Assembly (NCBI GenBank): GCA_014841835.1
Contig: JACYUQ010000001.1
Span: forward strand, 806,001-870,000
Source: Oxalobacteraceae sp. CFBP 13730
GTDB lineage: Bacteria; Pseudomonadota; Gammaproteobacteria; Burkholderiales; Burkholderiaceae_D
DNA: 64,000 nt
Direction of reading: 5' to 3'
A program made the position numbers and the translations under genes. Each line of letters opens with the position of its first letter. The stretch's first letter is position 1. Positions 16,628 to 24,949 of this stretch are shown here, piece by piece. The notes under the pieces were generated by a model that saw nothing but the letters and a program-made list of their open reading frames with translations, did not search any database and had not been told where the DNA came from.

Positions 16628-17760
16628 GCTGGAGCCTCACTCAGGTGCGGTGGTACGACCACCTCGTTGGGGAACCGGGGCGGCGCCTGGCGCCTGCCTG
16701 CACGGAACGCATTCAGTTGTAAAACATAATTCAGCACTTGCGACACGGCCTGGTACAACGGCGCGGGAATCTGTTGCTGCACCTGGCTCGTGTGATAGAT
16801 CGCGCGCGCCAGCGGCGGCAGTTCCAGTGTTTCAATCTTGTTTTCGATGGCGATGCGGCGGATGAACAACGCCATCTCGTCGACGCCCTTGGCCACCACG
16901 AACGGCGCCTCGGCCCGGTCGACGTCGTACTTGAGCGCGACCGCGTAATGCTCGGGATTGACGATCACCACGTCGGCCGTCGGCACCGACTTGCGCACGC
17001 TTCGCTGGGCCAGCTGGTTTTGCAGCTGGCGGATGCGCTGCTTGATTTCGGGCCGGCCTTCGCTGCTCTTGTGCTCTTCCTTGATGTCCTGCTTGCTCAT
17101 GCGCTGGTTGCGCATGAAGAGAAAACTCTGCACCGGCACGTCGATCAGCGCGAAGATCACGAACACCGTCACCAGCGCCATCAGTGCATCGAACACGAGA
17201 CCGCCGCCGACCGCGATGGCGTTGTCCAGAGGCATGCGCTGCAACTCGATATAGCCCTTGATGCTGCCGTTCGAGACATGCCACAGCACGATGCCGAGCA
17301 CGATGGCCTTGGCCGCTGACGTCAGAAAGCCCACCCAGTGCTTCTGCTTGAACAGGTTGCCCAGGTTGGTCAGCGGATTGAGGCGGCTGAACTTCGGCGC
17401 CAGGTTCTTGCCGCTGATGACAATCCCGCCCGGGATCGCACCGGCAATGACGATCGCCAGCGGCACGGCCAGCAATGGCAGTACCATGTGCACGAGCAGC
17501 AGCAGGGCTGACGAGAACACGGTCGACAGCGCGTTTTCCAGGTCGCCCGCCTCGCCCAGCGGCACGAACACGAGGCGAAACAGGTGGCGCATGTCGTCCA
17601 GATAACCGGGCAGCATCAGCATGAAGACCTTCAGGCTGATCAGGATGCCGACGGCCGTGGCCAGGTCGCGCGAACGCGCCACCTGGCCGTCGTCGCGCGC
17701 TTTCTTCAGCTTCTGGGCTGACGGCTTTTCGGTCTTGTCGCCGCTGCTGCTATCGGCCAT
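16624..17760 (-). CDS. flhB: flagellar export switch protein FlhB
   Basis: 378 residues. Four transmembrane segments lie between about residues 35 and 215, followed by a cytoplasmic domain with the self-cleavage motif NPEH at residues 268-271 (NPTH in Salmonella). Cleavage after that Asn switches export from rod/hook to filament substrates under FliK control. The cytoplasmic tail is Pro-rich. The gene overlaps fliR by 11 bp at its start and flhA by 4 bp at its end. Confidence 0.95.
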   Translation of the reverse strand: MADSSSGDKTEKPSAQKLKKARDDGQVARSRDLATAVGILISLKVFMLMLPGYLDDMRHLFRLVFVPLGEAGDLENALSTVFSSALLLLVHMVLPLLAVPLAIVIAGAIPGGIVISGKNLAPKFSRLNPLTNLGNLFKQKHWVGFLTSAAKAIVLGIVLWHVSNGSIKGYIELQRMPLDNAIAVGGGLVFDALMALVTVFVIFALIDVPVQSFLFMRNQRMSKQDIKEEHKSSEGRPEIKQRIRQLQNQLAQRSVRKSVPTADVVIVNPEHYAVALKYDVDRAEAPFVVAKGVDEMALFIRRIAIENKIETLELPPLARAIYHTSQVQQQIPAPLYQAVSQVLNYVLQLNAFRAGRRQAPPRFPNEVVVPPHLSEAPA

Positions 17761-18529
17761 GGGCCAGCCTCATTTGTTCGGTCAGCATTTCCAGCACCTG
17801 ATTGGTCATCGAGATGTAGTGCTCGGGAATGAAGCGCACCAGCTGGATCAGCATCAGCAGGCCAAAAATCGTCACCAGCGAAAAACCCAGTGAAAACAGG
17901 TTCAGGCTGGGCGCGACGCGATTGAGAAACCCGAAGCCGATCTGCACCACCACGGTGGAAAACACGAGCGGCAGCGCCAGCAGGATCGCGGCGGCAAACA
18001 CCCAGCTCAGGTTCAGCGCCACGGCCTCGAGCAGCATCGGCTGCAGGCCGCCACCGACCGGCCAGGCCAGAAAACTCTGGCCCAGCACCGCCACCAGCAC
18101 CAGGTGCGCGTCGATGGCAAAGAACACCAGCATCGCCACCAGCGCCATCAGGCTCGAGATCACGTCCGAGGCCTGGCCGTTGACCGGGTCGTTCATCGTG
18201 GCCATCGAAAAGCCGATCTGGCTCGAGGCCAGGAAACCCAGCATGCTGATGGCCGCCATCGCGAACTGCATCGCCAGGCCGATGACGGCGCCGATCACGG
18301 CCTGCTCGAACATCGCCAGCACGCCGGCCAGCGAAAACGCATCCGGCATCGCGCCCTTGCTCGTGAGCGGCAGCATCAAAAACGACAGCACCACAGCCAG
18401 CAGCGCGCGCACCGGGATGGGGATCGTGCCATCGCCCAGCACGGGCGCGGTGATCATCATCGCCATGATGCGGCAGAACGGCCACCACAGGGCGCCGATC
18501 AGGGGCATCAGGAAGCCGTACAGTTCCAT
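17750..18529 (-). CDS. fliR: flagellar export protein FliR
   Basis: 259 residues with about six hydrophobic helices, no signal peptide and the usual FliR length. FliR packs with five FliP and four FliQ to form the export pore. Conserved-looking segments include FCRIMAMMITAPVLGDGTIP near the start and GFSMATMNDPVNGQASDVIS in the middle. It overlaps the flhB start. Confidence 0.93.
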   Translation of the reverse strand: MELYGFLMPLIGALWWPFCRIMAMMITAPVLGDGTIPIPVRALLAVVLSFLMLPLTSKGAMPDAFSLAGVLAMFEQAVIGAVIGLAMQFAMAAISMLGFLASSQIGFSMATMNDPVNGQASDVISSLMALVAMLVFFAIDAHLVLVAVLGQSFLAWPVGGGLQPMLLEAVALNLSWVFAAAILLALPLVFSTVVVQIGFGFLNRVAPSLNLFSLGFSLVTIFGLLMLIQLVRFIPEHYISMTNQVLEMLTEQMRLAHGR

Positions 18530-18545
18530 CGGCGCGCGCCCTGCC

Positions 18546-18815
18546 CTAGCCGACGAGCGTGGCGGCGCGCTGGAACACCGAGACGCAATAATCCATCAGC
18601 GTCGAGGTCATCCAGTGGCCGGCCAGGATCACGGCCAGCAGCGTCACCAGCAGGCGCGGCAGGAAACTCAGCGTCTGTTCATTGATCTGGGTGGCCGCCT
18701 GCACCAGCGCGACCAGCAGGCCAACCAGCAGGCCCGGGATCACCAGCACCATCACCATCAGCATGACAATCTGCAGGGCCTCGACCACGAGGTCGACGGC
18801 GATATCGGGACTCAT
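18546..18815 (-). CDS. fliQ: flagellar export protein FliQ
   Basis: 89 residues, two transmembrane helices, normal for FliQ. It starts MSPDIAVDLVVEALQIV, and the motif IPGLLVGLLVALVQAATQIN matches the family. It is a component of the FliP5Q4R1 export pore, between fliP and fliR. Confidence 0.93.
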   Translation of the reverse strand: MSPDIAVDLVVEALQIVMLMVMVLVIPGLLVGLLVALVQAATQINEQTLSFLPRLLVTLLAVILAGHWMTSTLMDYCVSVFQRAATLVG

Positions 18816-18836
18816 TGCCAGTCTCCTGCGGCGGCA

Positions 18837-19616
18837 CTAGTACGCATGGATGCTGCCGACCAGTGTGCTCACCGTGAGCGTCCAGCCATCGACCAGCACG
18901 AACAGCAGCAGCTTGAACGGCAGGGAAATGACAAGGGGCGAGAGCATCATCATGCCCATCGCCATCAGCACCGACGAGACCACCAGGTCGATGATCAAAA
19001 ATGGGATGAACAGCATCGCCCCGATCTGGAACGCGGTCTTCAGTTCGGACAGCACGAACGCGGCCAGCTTGACCGGAAAGCTGTGCTGCTGCGGCGGCTG
19101 GGCCGTCGACTCGCCGGCCAGGCGCGCGACCTGTGCCAGCGAGGCCTTGCTGGTCTGGGCCAGCATGAAGCGCGAAACAGGCTGTTCGGCAATGCGCAGT
19201 GCGGTCTCGAGGCCGATCTTGTCCTGGTCGTACGGCAGGAACGCCTGGGTCCAGACCTGCTCGCCCACGGGGCGCATGACAAGGATGGTCAGGATCAGCG
19301 CGATGCCGGTGATGATCCGGGTGGGCAGGCCCTGCTGCAGGCCGAGGGCCTGGCGCAGCAGCGACAGCACGATCACGAAGCGCGTGAAGCAGGTCATCAT
19401 CATGACCATCACGGGCAGCAGCCCGAGCAGCGTCATCAGCACCAGGATCTGCGACTTGACGCTCATCCCGGCGCTGGTGGACGTGGCGCCGGGCAGCACG
19501 CCGGCCAGCAGGTCCTGGTTCTGGGCGGCGGCCGGAACCGCAATCAGCAGGCCCACCAGCAGCGCCGACAGAAGCGCAGGGGCGCGGGCCCTGACGCCCC
19601 CGGTAACACGCATCAT
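18837..19616 (-). CDS. fliP: flagellar export protein FliP
   Basis: 259 residues. A cleavable signal sequence (to about AVPAAAQ) is followed by TM segments and a periplasmic loop. Family motifs are TCFTRFVIVLSLLRQALG, FKTAF-type LSELKTAFQIGAMLFIPFLI and DLVVSSVLMAMGMMMLSP. It initiates assembly of the export pore. It starts 4 bp inside the end of fliN. No fliO precedes it, unlike standard flagellar operons. Confidence 0.95.
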   Translation of the reverse strand: MMRVTGGVRARAPALLSALLVGLLIAVPAAAQNQDLLAGVLPGATSTSAGMSVKSQILVLMTLLGLLPVMVMMMTCFTRFVIVLSLLRQALGLQQGLPTRIITGIALILTILVMRPVGEQVWTQAFLPYDQDKIGLETALRIAEQPVSRFMLAQTSKASLAQVARLAGESTAQPPQQHSFPVKLAAFVLSELKTAFQIGAMLFIPFLIIDLVVSSVLMAMGMMMLSPLVISLPFKLLLFVLVDGWTLTVSTLVGSIHAY

Positions 19617-19972
19617 GGTGCGAGAATGTCCAGATTCAGGCCTTCGAGGTCGATCACCTTCAGACCGTACTGCTCGCCCGCGACGACCACTTCGGCGCGG
19701 CCGATCGGCGTGCCATTGACCTTGATGACCAGCGGCTCGCCGGCCAGCGAATCGAGCGGCAGCACCGACGACGGGCCGATGTCCATCAGTTCCTGCAGCG
19801 AAATGCGCACCGAACCGACTTCGAGCGTCAGCGTGACGGGGATACGCCGCATCATCTGCGGCAGCTGGCGCGCGCCGCTGCGTCCGGAGGCAGCGACTTG
19901 CAACGCATCCTCGCTGTCCAGATCGTCAATGATGACGTCGCCACTCAGTTGGTCGTTGAGATTCATGTCCAT
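19613..19972 (-). CDS. fliN: flagellar motor switch protein FliN
   Basis: 119 residues. The C-terminal SpoA/CheC-type domain is clear: RRIPVTLTLEVGSVRISLQE, then VLPLDSLAGEPLVIKVNGTP, then GRAEVVVAGEQYGLKVIDL. FliN forms the lower C-ring and binds FliH. The start overlaps the fliM stop by one base and the stop overlaps the fliP start. Confidence 0.93.
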   Translation of the reverse strand: MDMNLNDQLSGDVIIDDLDSEDALQVAASGRSGARQLPQMMRRIPVTLTLEVGSVRISLQELMDIGPSSVLPLDSLAGEPLVIKVNGTPIGRAEVVVAGEQYGLKVIDLEGLNLDILAP

Positions 19973-20892
19973 TATTCGGCATCTTCAAATGAGGTTAAAC
20001 ACAGCTTGCCCTTGTGCTCGGCCACCGCGGCGGTGAACAGGCGGGAATTGTCCAGCACTACATCGGCGCGACCGACCGATACCGGGATCACGTCGCCGAT
20101 CTGCAGGCCAAACAGCGTGGCGAGCGTGACTTCCTTGCTCACCAGGCAGCCCTCGAGCTTGACTTCGAGGCGCGAGGCCAGCGGTTCGCGCGGCATGCGC
20201 GCACCACCCGCAGCGCGCACGGCGCCGCGGTCGGCCTTGATGCCCTGCAGCACACAGGCCATCAGGGCGTGGTCGAGACCAATCCAGATCTGACCTTCGG
20301 GCGCGGCCTGGGTCGGCTCATCGGTATCGCGCCGGCCGTACTGGGCACGCAGCACGGCGCGCAGTACCCAGCCGGTCTTGCCAGGCGCGCTGGCCGGCAC
20401 CACCGCAGCGCCAGCGACCGCCGGCAACGGCACGGGCGCAGCGTCCACCCGGGCCAGGCCATCGGCCACGCGCGCATCGAGCAGACCGGCCAGTTGCTGG
20501 GCCAGCGTGGCGGCGAGCCGTTCTTCGGTGGCCGTGACGCGTTCCATGACCGGATTTTGCTGCGCTGCAGCAGATGGCGCCGGCTGACGGCGTGCATAAC
20601 GCCCTTCCAGCAGTCCCAACAGCAGGTTGCGCTCGAAGGCAACGGCCGCCACGCCGTAGTGGCCGCTTACTCCCAGCCAGCGCAATCCGGGCTGATCGGG
20701 TGCCCGTTCGAACGACAACTGTTCGAGGCGGTATGCGCCCCAGTGCCGGCGTCCGCCAGGCGATGCCATTTCGCTACCAATCGCCTCGGCCAGCCCGGCA
20801 GCGAACGCCGGCAGCAGATGCACCGGACGCCCCAGCAAGCACGGGTCGAGCACCTGGTGGTCGCGTCGTCGGTCAAGTTGATTAATTGCCAT
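19972..20892 (-). CDS. fliM: divergent FliM-type motor switch protein
   Basis: 306 residues from the chosen ATG at 20890-20892 (MAINQLDRRRDHQVLDPCLL). In-frame codons further upstream lie in AT-rich, promoter-like DNA. The C-terminal domain (MPREPLASRLEVKLEGCLVS, TLATLFGLQIGDVIPV, LFTAAVAEHKGKLCL) is a SpoA domain like that of FliM. The N-terminus is short. No CheY-binding motif of the LSQxEIDxLL type is visible, and the middle domain is strongly diverged. Position upstream of fliN in this operon fits the lateral-type LfiM. Confidence 0.8.
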   Translation of the reverse strand: MAINQLDRRRDHQVLDPCLLGRPVHLLPAFAAGLAEAIGSEMASPGGRRHWGAYRLEQLSFERAPDQPGLRWLGVSGHYGVAAVAFERNLLLGLLEGRYARRQPAPSAAAQQNPVMERVTATEERLAATLAQQLAGLLDARVADGLARVDAAPVPLPAVAGAAVVPASAPGKTGWVLRAVLRAQYGRRDTDEPTQAAPEGQIWIGLDHALMACVLQGIKADRGAVRAAGGARMPREPLASRLEVKLEGCLVSKEVTLATLFGLQIGDVIPVSVGRADVVLDNSRLFTAAVAEHKGKLCLTSFEDAE

Positions 20893-20943
20893 CTGTCTTT
20901 GTTGAAAGTTAATGTCACATTGTTTTGATTCCGTGCAGCAATA

Positions 20944-20970
20944 ATTATACAGCGAGTTCAAACGTCGCAA
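20944..20970 (-). promoter_or_regulatory. possible promoter of the fliM-flhA arm
   Basis: On the minus strand, TTGCGA is followed 15 nt later by a perfect TATAAT, about 50 bp upstream of the chosen fliM start. The spacing is shorter than ideal, so confidence is modest. No -24/-12 sigma-54 site was found in the fliM-fliE gap. Confidence 0.4.
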
Positions 20971-21151
20971 CTTTGACATATCGCTTTGATTTATCATTTG
21001 CCCTACGGTAATATTGAGTCACTGCATTGCAGCATCTCCCCTCTGCAGAGTGACAGTCAGGGTAATCTGCCTCAGCGCGACAGGGTACCGTTCATACAAG
21101 CCTGCACCGCGCCAGTCTCCGATTTAACAAATTTCAGCGAAGAAATTACCA

Positions 21152-21179
21152 AAAAGTTGTGAAATTTTGTCGCCGATGA
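21152..21179 (+). promoter_or_regulatory. candidate sigma-28 promoter of the fliE operon
   Basis: AAAAGTTG, 12 nt, then GCCGATGA closely resembles the flagellar sigma-28 consensus TAAAGTTT-N11-GCCGATAA (7 of 8 in the -10 half). It lies 28 bp upstream of the fliE start. Confidence 0.5.
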
Positions 21180-21206
21180 ACAACAATACTTCTTCAAGGA
21201 ACCACG

Positions 21207-21557
21207 ATGGCAAATGAACTTGCAGGCCTGATCCGGGCTGATCTTGCACAACTGAGCAATGACGCAAGCCGCCTGGCGATCAACCCCGCCTCGGCTTCAT
21301 TTGCCGGGCTCGGTGCGCCAACCGGTGGCGCCGACGCGTTTTCCTTTACCCAGGCCATGCAAAGCGCCATCGCCGGTGTCGACGCCCAGGACCAGGCTGC
21401 AAGCGCCCGCGTCACGGCGGTCGAAACCGGCAAGAGCGACGACCTGGTCGGCGCCATGCTGGCCAGCCAGGAAGCCAGCCTCTCGTTCTCGATGCTGATG
21501 CAAGTACGCAACAAGGTCATGGGCGCAGTCGATGAACTGCTCAAGCTCCCGATCTGA
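21207..21557 (+). CDS. fliE: flagellar basal-body protein FliE
   Basis: 116 residues. The C-terminal half (AFSFTQAMQSAIAGVDAQDQ, then VGAMLASQEASLSFSMLMQV) is the conserved FliE helical region joining the MS ring to the rod. AAGGA lies 9 nt upstream of the ATG. It opens the fliEFGHIJ block and is divergent from fliM. Confidence 0.93.
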   Translation: MANELAGLIRADLAQLSNDASRLAINPASASFAGLGAPTGGADAFSFTQAMQSAIAGVDAQDQAASARVTAVETGKSDDLVGAMLASQEASLSFSMLMQVRNKVMGAVDELLKLPI

Positions 21558-21580
21558 TTTTTTCGACAAGCGACGCTCAC

Positions 21581-23254
21581 GTGCTCTCCTCTCTCAAGTC
21601 CTCCTTCAGCGGCAAGCTCGCGCTGCCCGCGCTGCCACCGCTGCTGCGCAATAATCTGCCGCTGATGCTTGGCCTGGCCATGGCGGTCACGGCTGCCGTC
21701 ATGATGTTCCTGTGGCAGGATCAATCGAGCTACAAACCGGTCTTCGGTGCGCGCGAGAAAGTCGTCGCCGCCGACATGATGACGGTGCTGGAAGCCGAAC
21801 AGATTCCCTACCGCGTGCATCCGGACAGCGGCCAGGTCATGGTCCCGTCGTCGCAGCTGGGCAAGGTGCGCATGCTGCTCGCGGCCAAGGGCGTGACCGC
21901 CCAGCTGCCGGCCGGTCTCGAACTGATGGACCGTAACGACCCGCTCGGCGTGTCGCAGTTCGTGCAGGACGTACGCTTCCGGCGCGGCCTGGAAGGCGAG
22001 CTCGCGCAAAGCATCCTGGCGATGGATTCGATCGCCAGTGCGCGCGTGCACCTGGCCATTGCAAAGACCAGTTCGTTCGTGACGGGCAATGCCGATGGCA
22101 ACTCGGCGTCGGTCGTGGTGGCCGTCAAGCCGGGCCGCAGCCTGGGCAACGAACAGATCGCCGCGATCGTCAACCTGGTCTCGGGCAGCGTCGCGGGGCT
22201 ATCGCCCCAGCGCGTCTCGCTGGTCGACCAGGCCGGCAATTACCTGTCCTCGCGCATCGACCTGGCCGACGGCTTCGATGGCGCCGCGCAGGGCGATACC
22301 GCCGCCAAGCGCCATGCCGACGAGGTCCGATCCAACGTCAACGACCTGCTCGCGCCGATCCTCGGCATGGCCAACTACAAGGTCAGCGTGACCGCCGCCG
22401 TGGACAACGACCGCGTCGACGAGACACAGGAAAAATACGGCGAAGCGCCGAAGGTCACGAGCGAGGCGATGCGCGAAGAGATGGAAAAGAGCCGGATGGC
22501 GATGGGCGTGCCGGGCACGCTGTCGAACCGGCCGCCAGCGCCCGCTACTGCGGAAACGGCAGGCGCCGCGCCTGCCGAAAAAGCCGACGACGGCAACGCC
22601 CGCAAGAACGCCACCACGCGCCAGTACGCGTATGACCGCGCGATCACGCAGATCAAGCGCGAACGCGGCCGCCTGAAAAAACTGTCGGTGGCCGTGGTGC
22701 TCAACACCACCAGCGCTGCCGATGGCAAGGCATGGACGCCCGCAGAGCTGACGAATATCGAGAAAATCCTGGCCGGCGGCCTGGGCATCGACGCTGCGCG
22801 GGGCGACGTGCTGGCCGTGTCGGCCATGAAGTTCCCGGCTGCGCCGGTCGAACAGGCATGGTGGCAGGAACGCGACAACATCGTCGACATGGCGAGCTGG
22901 GCCCTGTGGGCCATTGGTGCAGTGCTGGCGTATTTCCTGCTGGCCCGGCCGCTGCTGCGCGCCGCCACCTCGCGCCTGGCGCCGCCATCGCCGACGTCGG
23001 CCACGCCTGCTCTGGCGGGCGCTGCCGCAGCACCGCTGACCGCGCTGCCGGCCGGCGTCACGGCGCTCGAAGCGCCGGCGGCGGGCGGCCCGGGCGCCGT
23101 CATTCCCCTCCTCGAGAACTATGACTTGCCGCCGTCCGGCTCGCCGGTCGACGTCATGGTCGATCACCTGAGAGTGTTGGCGGCCAAAGAGCCGGAGCGC
23201 GTCGCCGAAGTCGTCAAACAATGGGTACAGAAAAAACATGGCCGAACTGAATAA
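21581..23254 (+). CDS. fliF: flagellar MS-ring protein FliF
   Basis: 557 residues, starting at GTG 21581. TM1 (LMLGLAMAVTAAVMMFLW) precedes the periplasmic ring-building motifs, including GARE-KVVAADMMTVLEAEQI, DPLGVSQFVQDVRFRRGLEG and ILAMDSIASARVHLAI. TM2 (WALWAIGAVLAYFLLA) is followed by a C-terminal FliG-binding tail (VAEVVKQWVQ). It forms the MS ring that nucleates basal-body assembly. It overlaps fliG by 17 bp. Confidence 0.94.
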   Translation: MLSSLKSSFSGKLALPALPPLLRNNLPLMLGLAMAVTAAVMMFLWQDQSSYKPVFGAREKVVAADMMTVLEAEQIPYRVHPDSGQVMVPSSQLGKVRMLLAAKGVTAQLPAGLELMDRNDPLGVSQFVQDVRFRRGLEGELAQSILAMDSIASARVHLAIAKTSSFVTGNADGNSASVVVAVKPGRSLGNEQIAAIVNLVSGSVAGLSPQRVSLVDQAGNYLSSRIDLADGFDGAAQGDTAAKRHADEVRSNVNDLLAPILGMANYKVSVTAAVDNDRVDETQEKYGEAPKVTSEAMREEMEKSRMAMGVPGTLSNRPPAPATAETAGAAPAEKADDGNARKNATTRQYAYDRAITQIKRERGRLKKLSVAVVLNTTSAADGKAWTPAELTNIEKILAGGLGIDAARGDVLAVSAMKFPAAPVEQAWWQERDNIVDMASWALWAIGAVLAYFLLARPLLRAATSRLAPPSPTSATPALAGAAAAPLTALPAGVTALEAPAAGGPGAVIPLLENYDLPPSGSPVDVMVDHLRVLAAKEPERVAEVVKQWVQKKHGRTE

Positions 23255-24266
23255 CGTGGAAGACAACGACCTCGAGGCCGGTCTGAGCCCGGTCGAACAG
23301 GCGGCCATCGTGCTGCTGTCGATCGGCGAAGAGCAGGCTGCGGCCGTGCTGCGCTGCCTCGAGCGCGACGAGTTGATGGAACTGACGCAGGTCATGTCGC
23401 GCATGAGCGGCATCAAGGTCGACACCGTCAAATCGGCGCTGCAGACTTTCTTCGACGACTACCGCCAGCAAAGCGGTCTGCATGGCGCCTCGCGCAGCTA
23501 CCTGAAGCGCTCGCTCGACCTGGCATTGGGCAGCGACATCGCCAACAGCGTGCTCAATTCGATCTATGGCGATGCGATCCGCCCGAAAATGGCGCGCCTG
23601 CAGTACGCGTCGCCGAAGTGGCTGGCCGAATTCGTCTCGAGCGAGCACGTGCAAATGCAGGCCGTGTTCCTGGCCTTCCTGCCGCCGGCCCTGGCCTCGC
23701 AGATTCTCGAAGCGCTGCCGCTGGAAGGCCGCGAGCTGGTGCTCTTGAACATGGCGCGCCTGGACGAGATCGACCGCGACGTGCTGCACGAACTCGAAGA
23801 ACTGGTGGGCCGCTGCCTGGCCGCGCTCGACACGCAGAGCGCCAGCGTCGAAGGCGTGCGCCAGGTCGCCGACATCCTCAACCGCCTGCAGGACAACCGC
23901 GCCGGCATGGTCGAACTGCTGCGCGCCCACGATCCCGAGGTCGTCTCGCAGATCGAGATGTCGATGTACGACTTCTTCATCCTGTCGCGCCAGACCGAAC
24001 AGGTCATCGCGCGCCTGCTCGACGATGTGCCGCTGGAACAGTGGGCGATTGCGCTGAAAGGCGCCGAAGCCCCGCTGCGCGACGCCATCCTGGCCGCGAT
24101 GCCGCGCCGCCAGGCGCAAAGCTTCGAAGACCTGATGCGCCGCTCCGGACCGGTGCCGATGTCGCGCATCGAGCAGACCCGCCGCGAAATCATGACCACG
24201 GTCAAGGAACTGGCCGACGCCGGCGAGATCGACATCCAGCTGTTTGCCGAGGCGACTGCCGAATGA
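23238..24266 (+). CDS. fliG: flagellar motor switch protein FliG
   Basis: 342 residues. The N-terminal domain binds FliF, and the C-terminal torque domain keeps the charged region ALKGAEAPLRDAILAAMPRR and DLMRRSGPVPMSRIEQ that meets the MotA stator. The middle-domain EHPQ motif, which contacts FliM, reads EHVQ at about residues 136-139. That fits co-divergence with the unusual FliM. The fliH ATG overlaps its stop. Confidence 0.94.
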   Translation: MAELNNVEDNDLEAGLSPVEQAAIVLLSIGEEQAAAVLRCLERDELMELTQVMSRMSGIKVDTVKSALQTFFDDYRQQSGLHGASRSYLKRSLDLALGSDIANSVLNSIYGDAIRPKMARLQYASPKWLAEFVSSEHVQMQAVFLAFLPPALASQILEALPLEGRELVLLNMARLDEIDRDVLHELEELVGRCLAALDTQSASVEGVRQVADILNRLQDNRAGMVELLRAHDPEVVSQIEMSMYDFFILSRQTEQVIARLLDDVPLEQWAIALKGAEAPLRDAILAAMPRRQAQSFEDLMRRSGPVPMSRIEQTRREIMTTVKELADAGEIDIQLFAEATAE

Positions 24267-24949
24267 AACCGTTTCGCGCTTATCACTTTCCGCCGCTGCA
24301 CCAGTTCAGCGCGGCGCGCCCTGCCGGCGCGTCCGCCGGTGCGGCCGGTGGCAATGCCGCCGACGAGTGGCAGAGCGCGCTGGCCGACGGCTATCGCCAG
24401 GGCCAGCGTGACGGGTACGAAGTCGGCCTGGACCAGGGCCGCGCCGACGGTATTGCAGCAGGCAAGATCGAGGGCCTCGAACGGGGTATCGACGAAGGCC
24501 GCGCGATGGCGCTCGAGAGCTTCGAACAACTGGCCAAGCCGGTCGATGCGATGCTCAAGAGTCTCAAGAAACTCAAGACCGACCTGCGCGCCGCGCAGCG
24601 CACCGAAGTGGTCGACCTGGTCGGCAAGATCGCGCGCCAGGTGATCCGCGCCGAGCTGGCGCTGCAACCGGTGCAGCTGCTCTCGCTGGTCGAGGAAGCG
24701 CTGGCCGTGATGCCGCCGTCACGCGATCAGGTTGAAGTGTTCATGAATCCGGAAGAACTGCGCCGCGTGCTGGAGCTCGATCCGAAGCGCGCCAAGAAGT
24801 GGACCATCCTGCCCGACCCGGCGCTCGATGCCGGCGAATGCCGCGTGCGCTCGGGCGACCATGAAGTCGATGCCGGTTGCCAGGGGCGCCTGACGGCCGT
24901 CATGGAACAGGTGCATCAGCAGTTGCTCGGCGAAAGCGAGCAGGCATGA
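24263..24949 (+). CDS. fliH: flagellar export regulator FliH
   Basis: 228 residues from the ATG overlapping the fliG stop (ATGA). An early Gly-rich heptad region (YRQGQRDGYEVGLDQGRADG, then GKIEGLERGIDEGRAM) is the GxxxG-repeat helix typical of FliH. The C-terminal V/A-ATPase-stator-like domain binds FliI. It regulates the FliI ATPase and docks it at FliN and FlhA. Confidence 0.92.
   Translation: MKPFRAYHFPPLHQFSAARPAGASAGAAGGNAADEWQSALADGYRQGQRDGYEVGLDQGRADGIAAGKIEGLERGIDEGRAMALESFEQLAKPVDAMLKSLKKLKTDLRAAQRTEVVDLVGKIARQVIRAELALQPVQLLSLVEEALAVMPPSRDQVEVFMNPEELRRVLELDPKRAKKWTILPDPALDAGECRVRSGDHEVDAGCQGRLTAVMEQVHQQLLGESEQA

Noticed and set aside
20893..20997. N-terminal extension of FliM
   Set aside because: The extra codons include Cys/Tyr-rich, AT-rich sequence overlapping a TATAAT-like promoter. 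FliM-like sequence begins near MAINQLDRRR.
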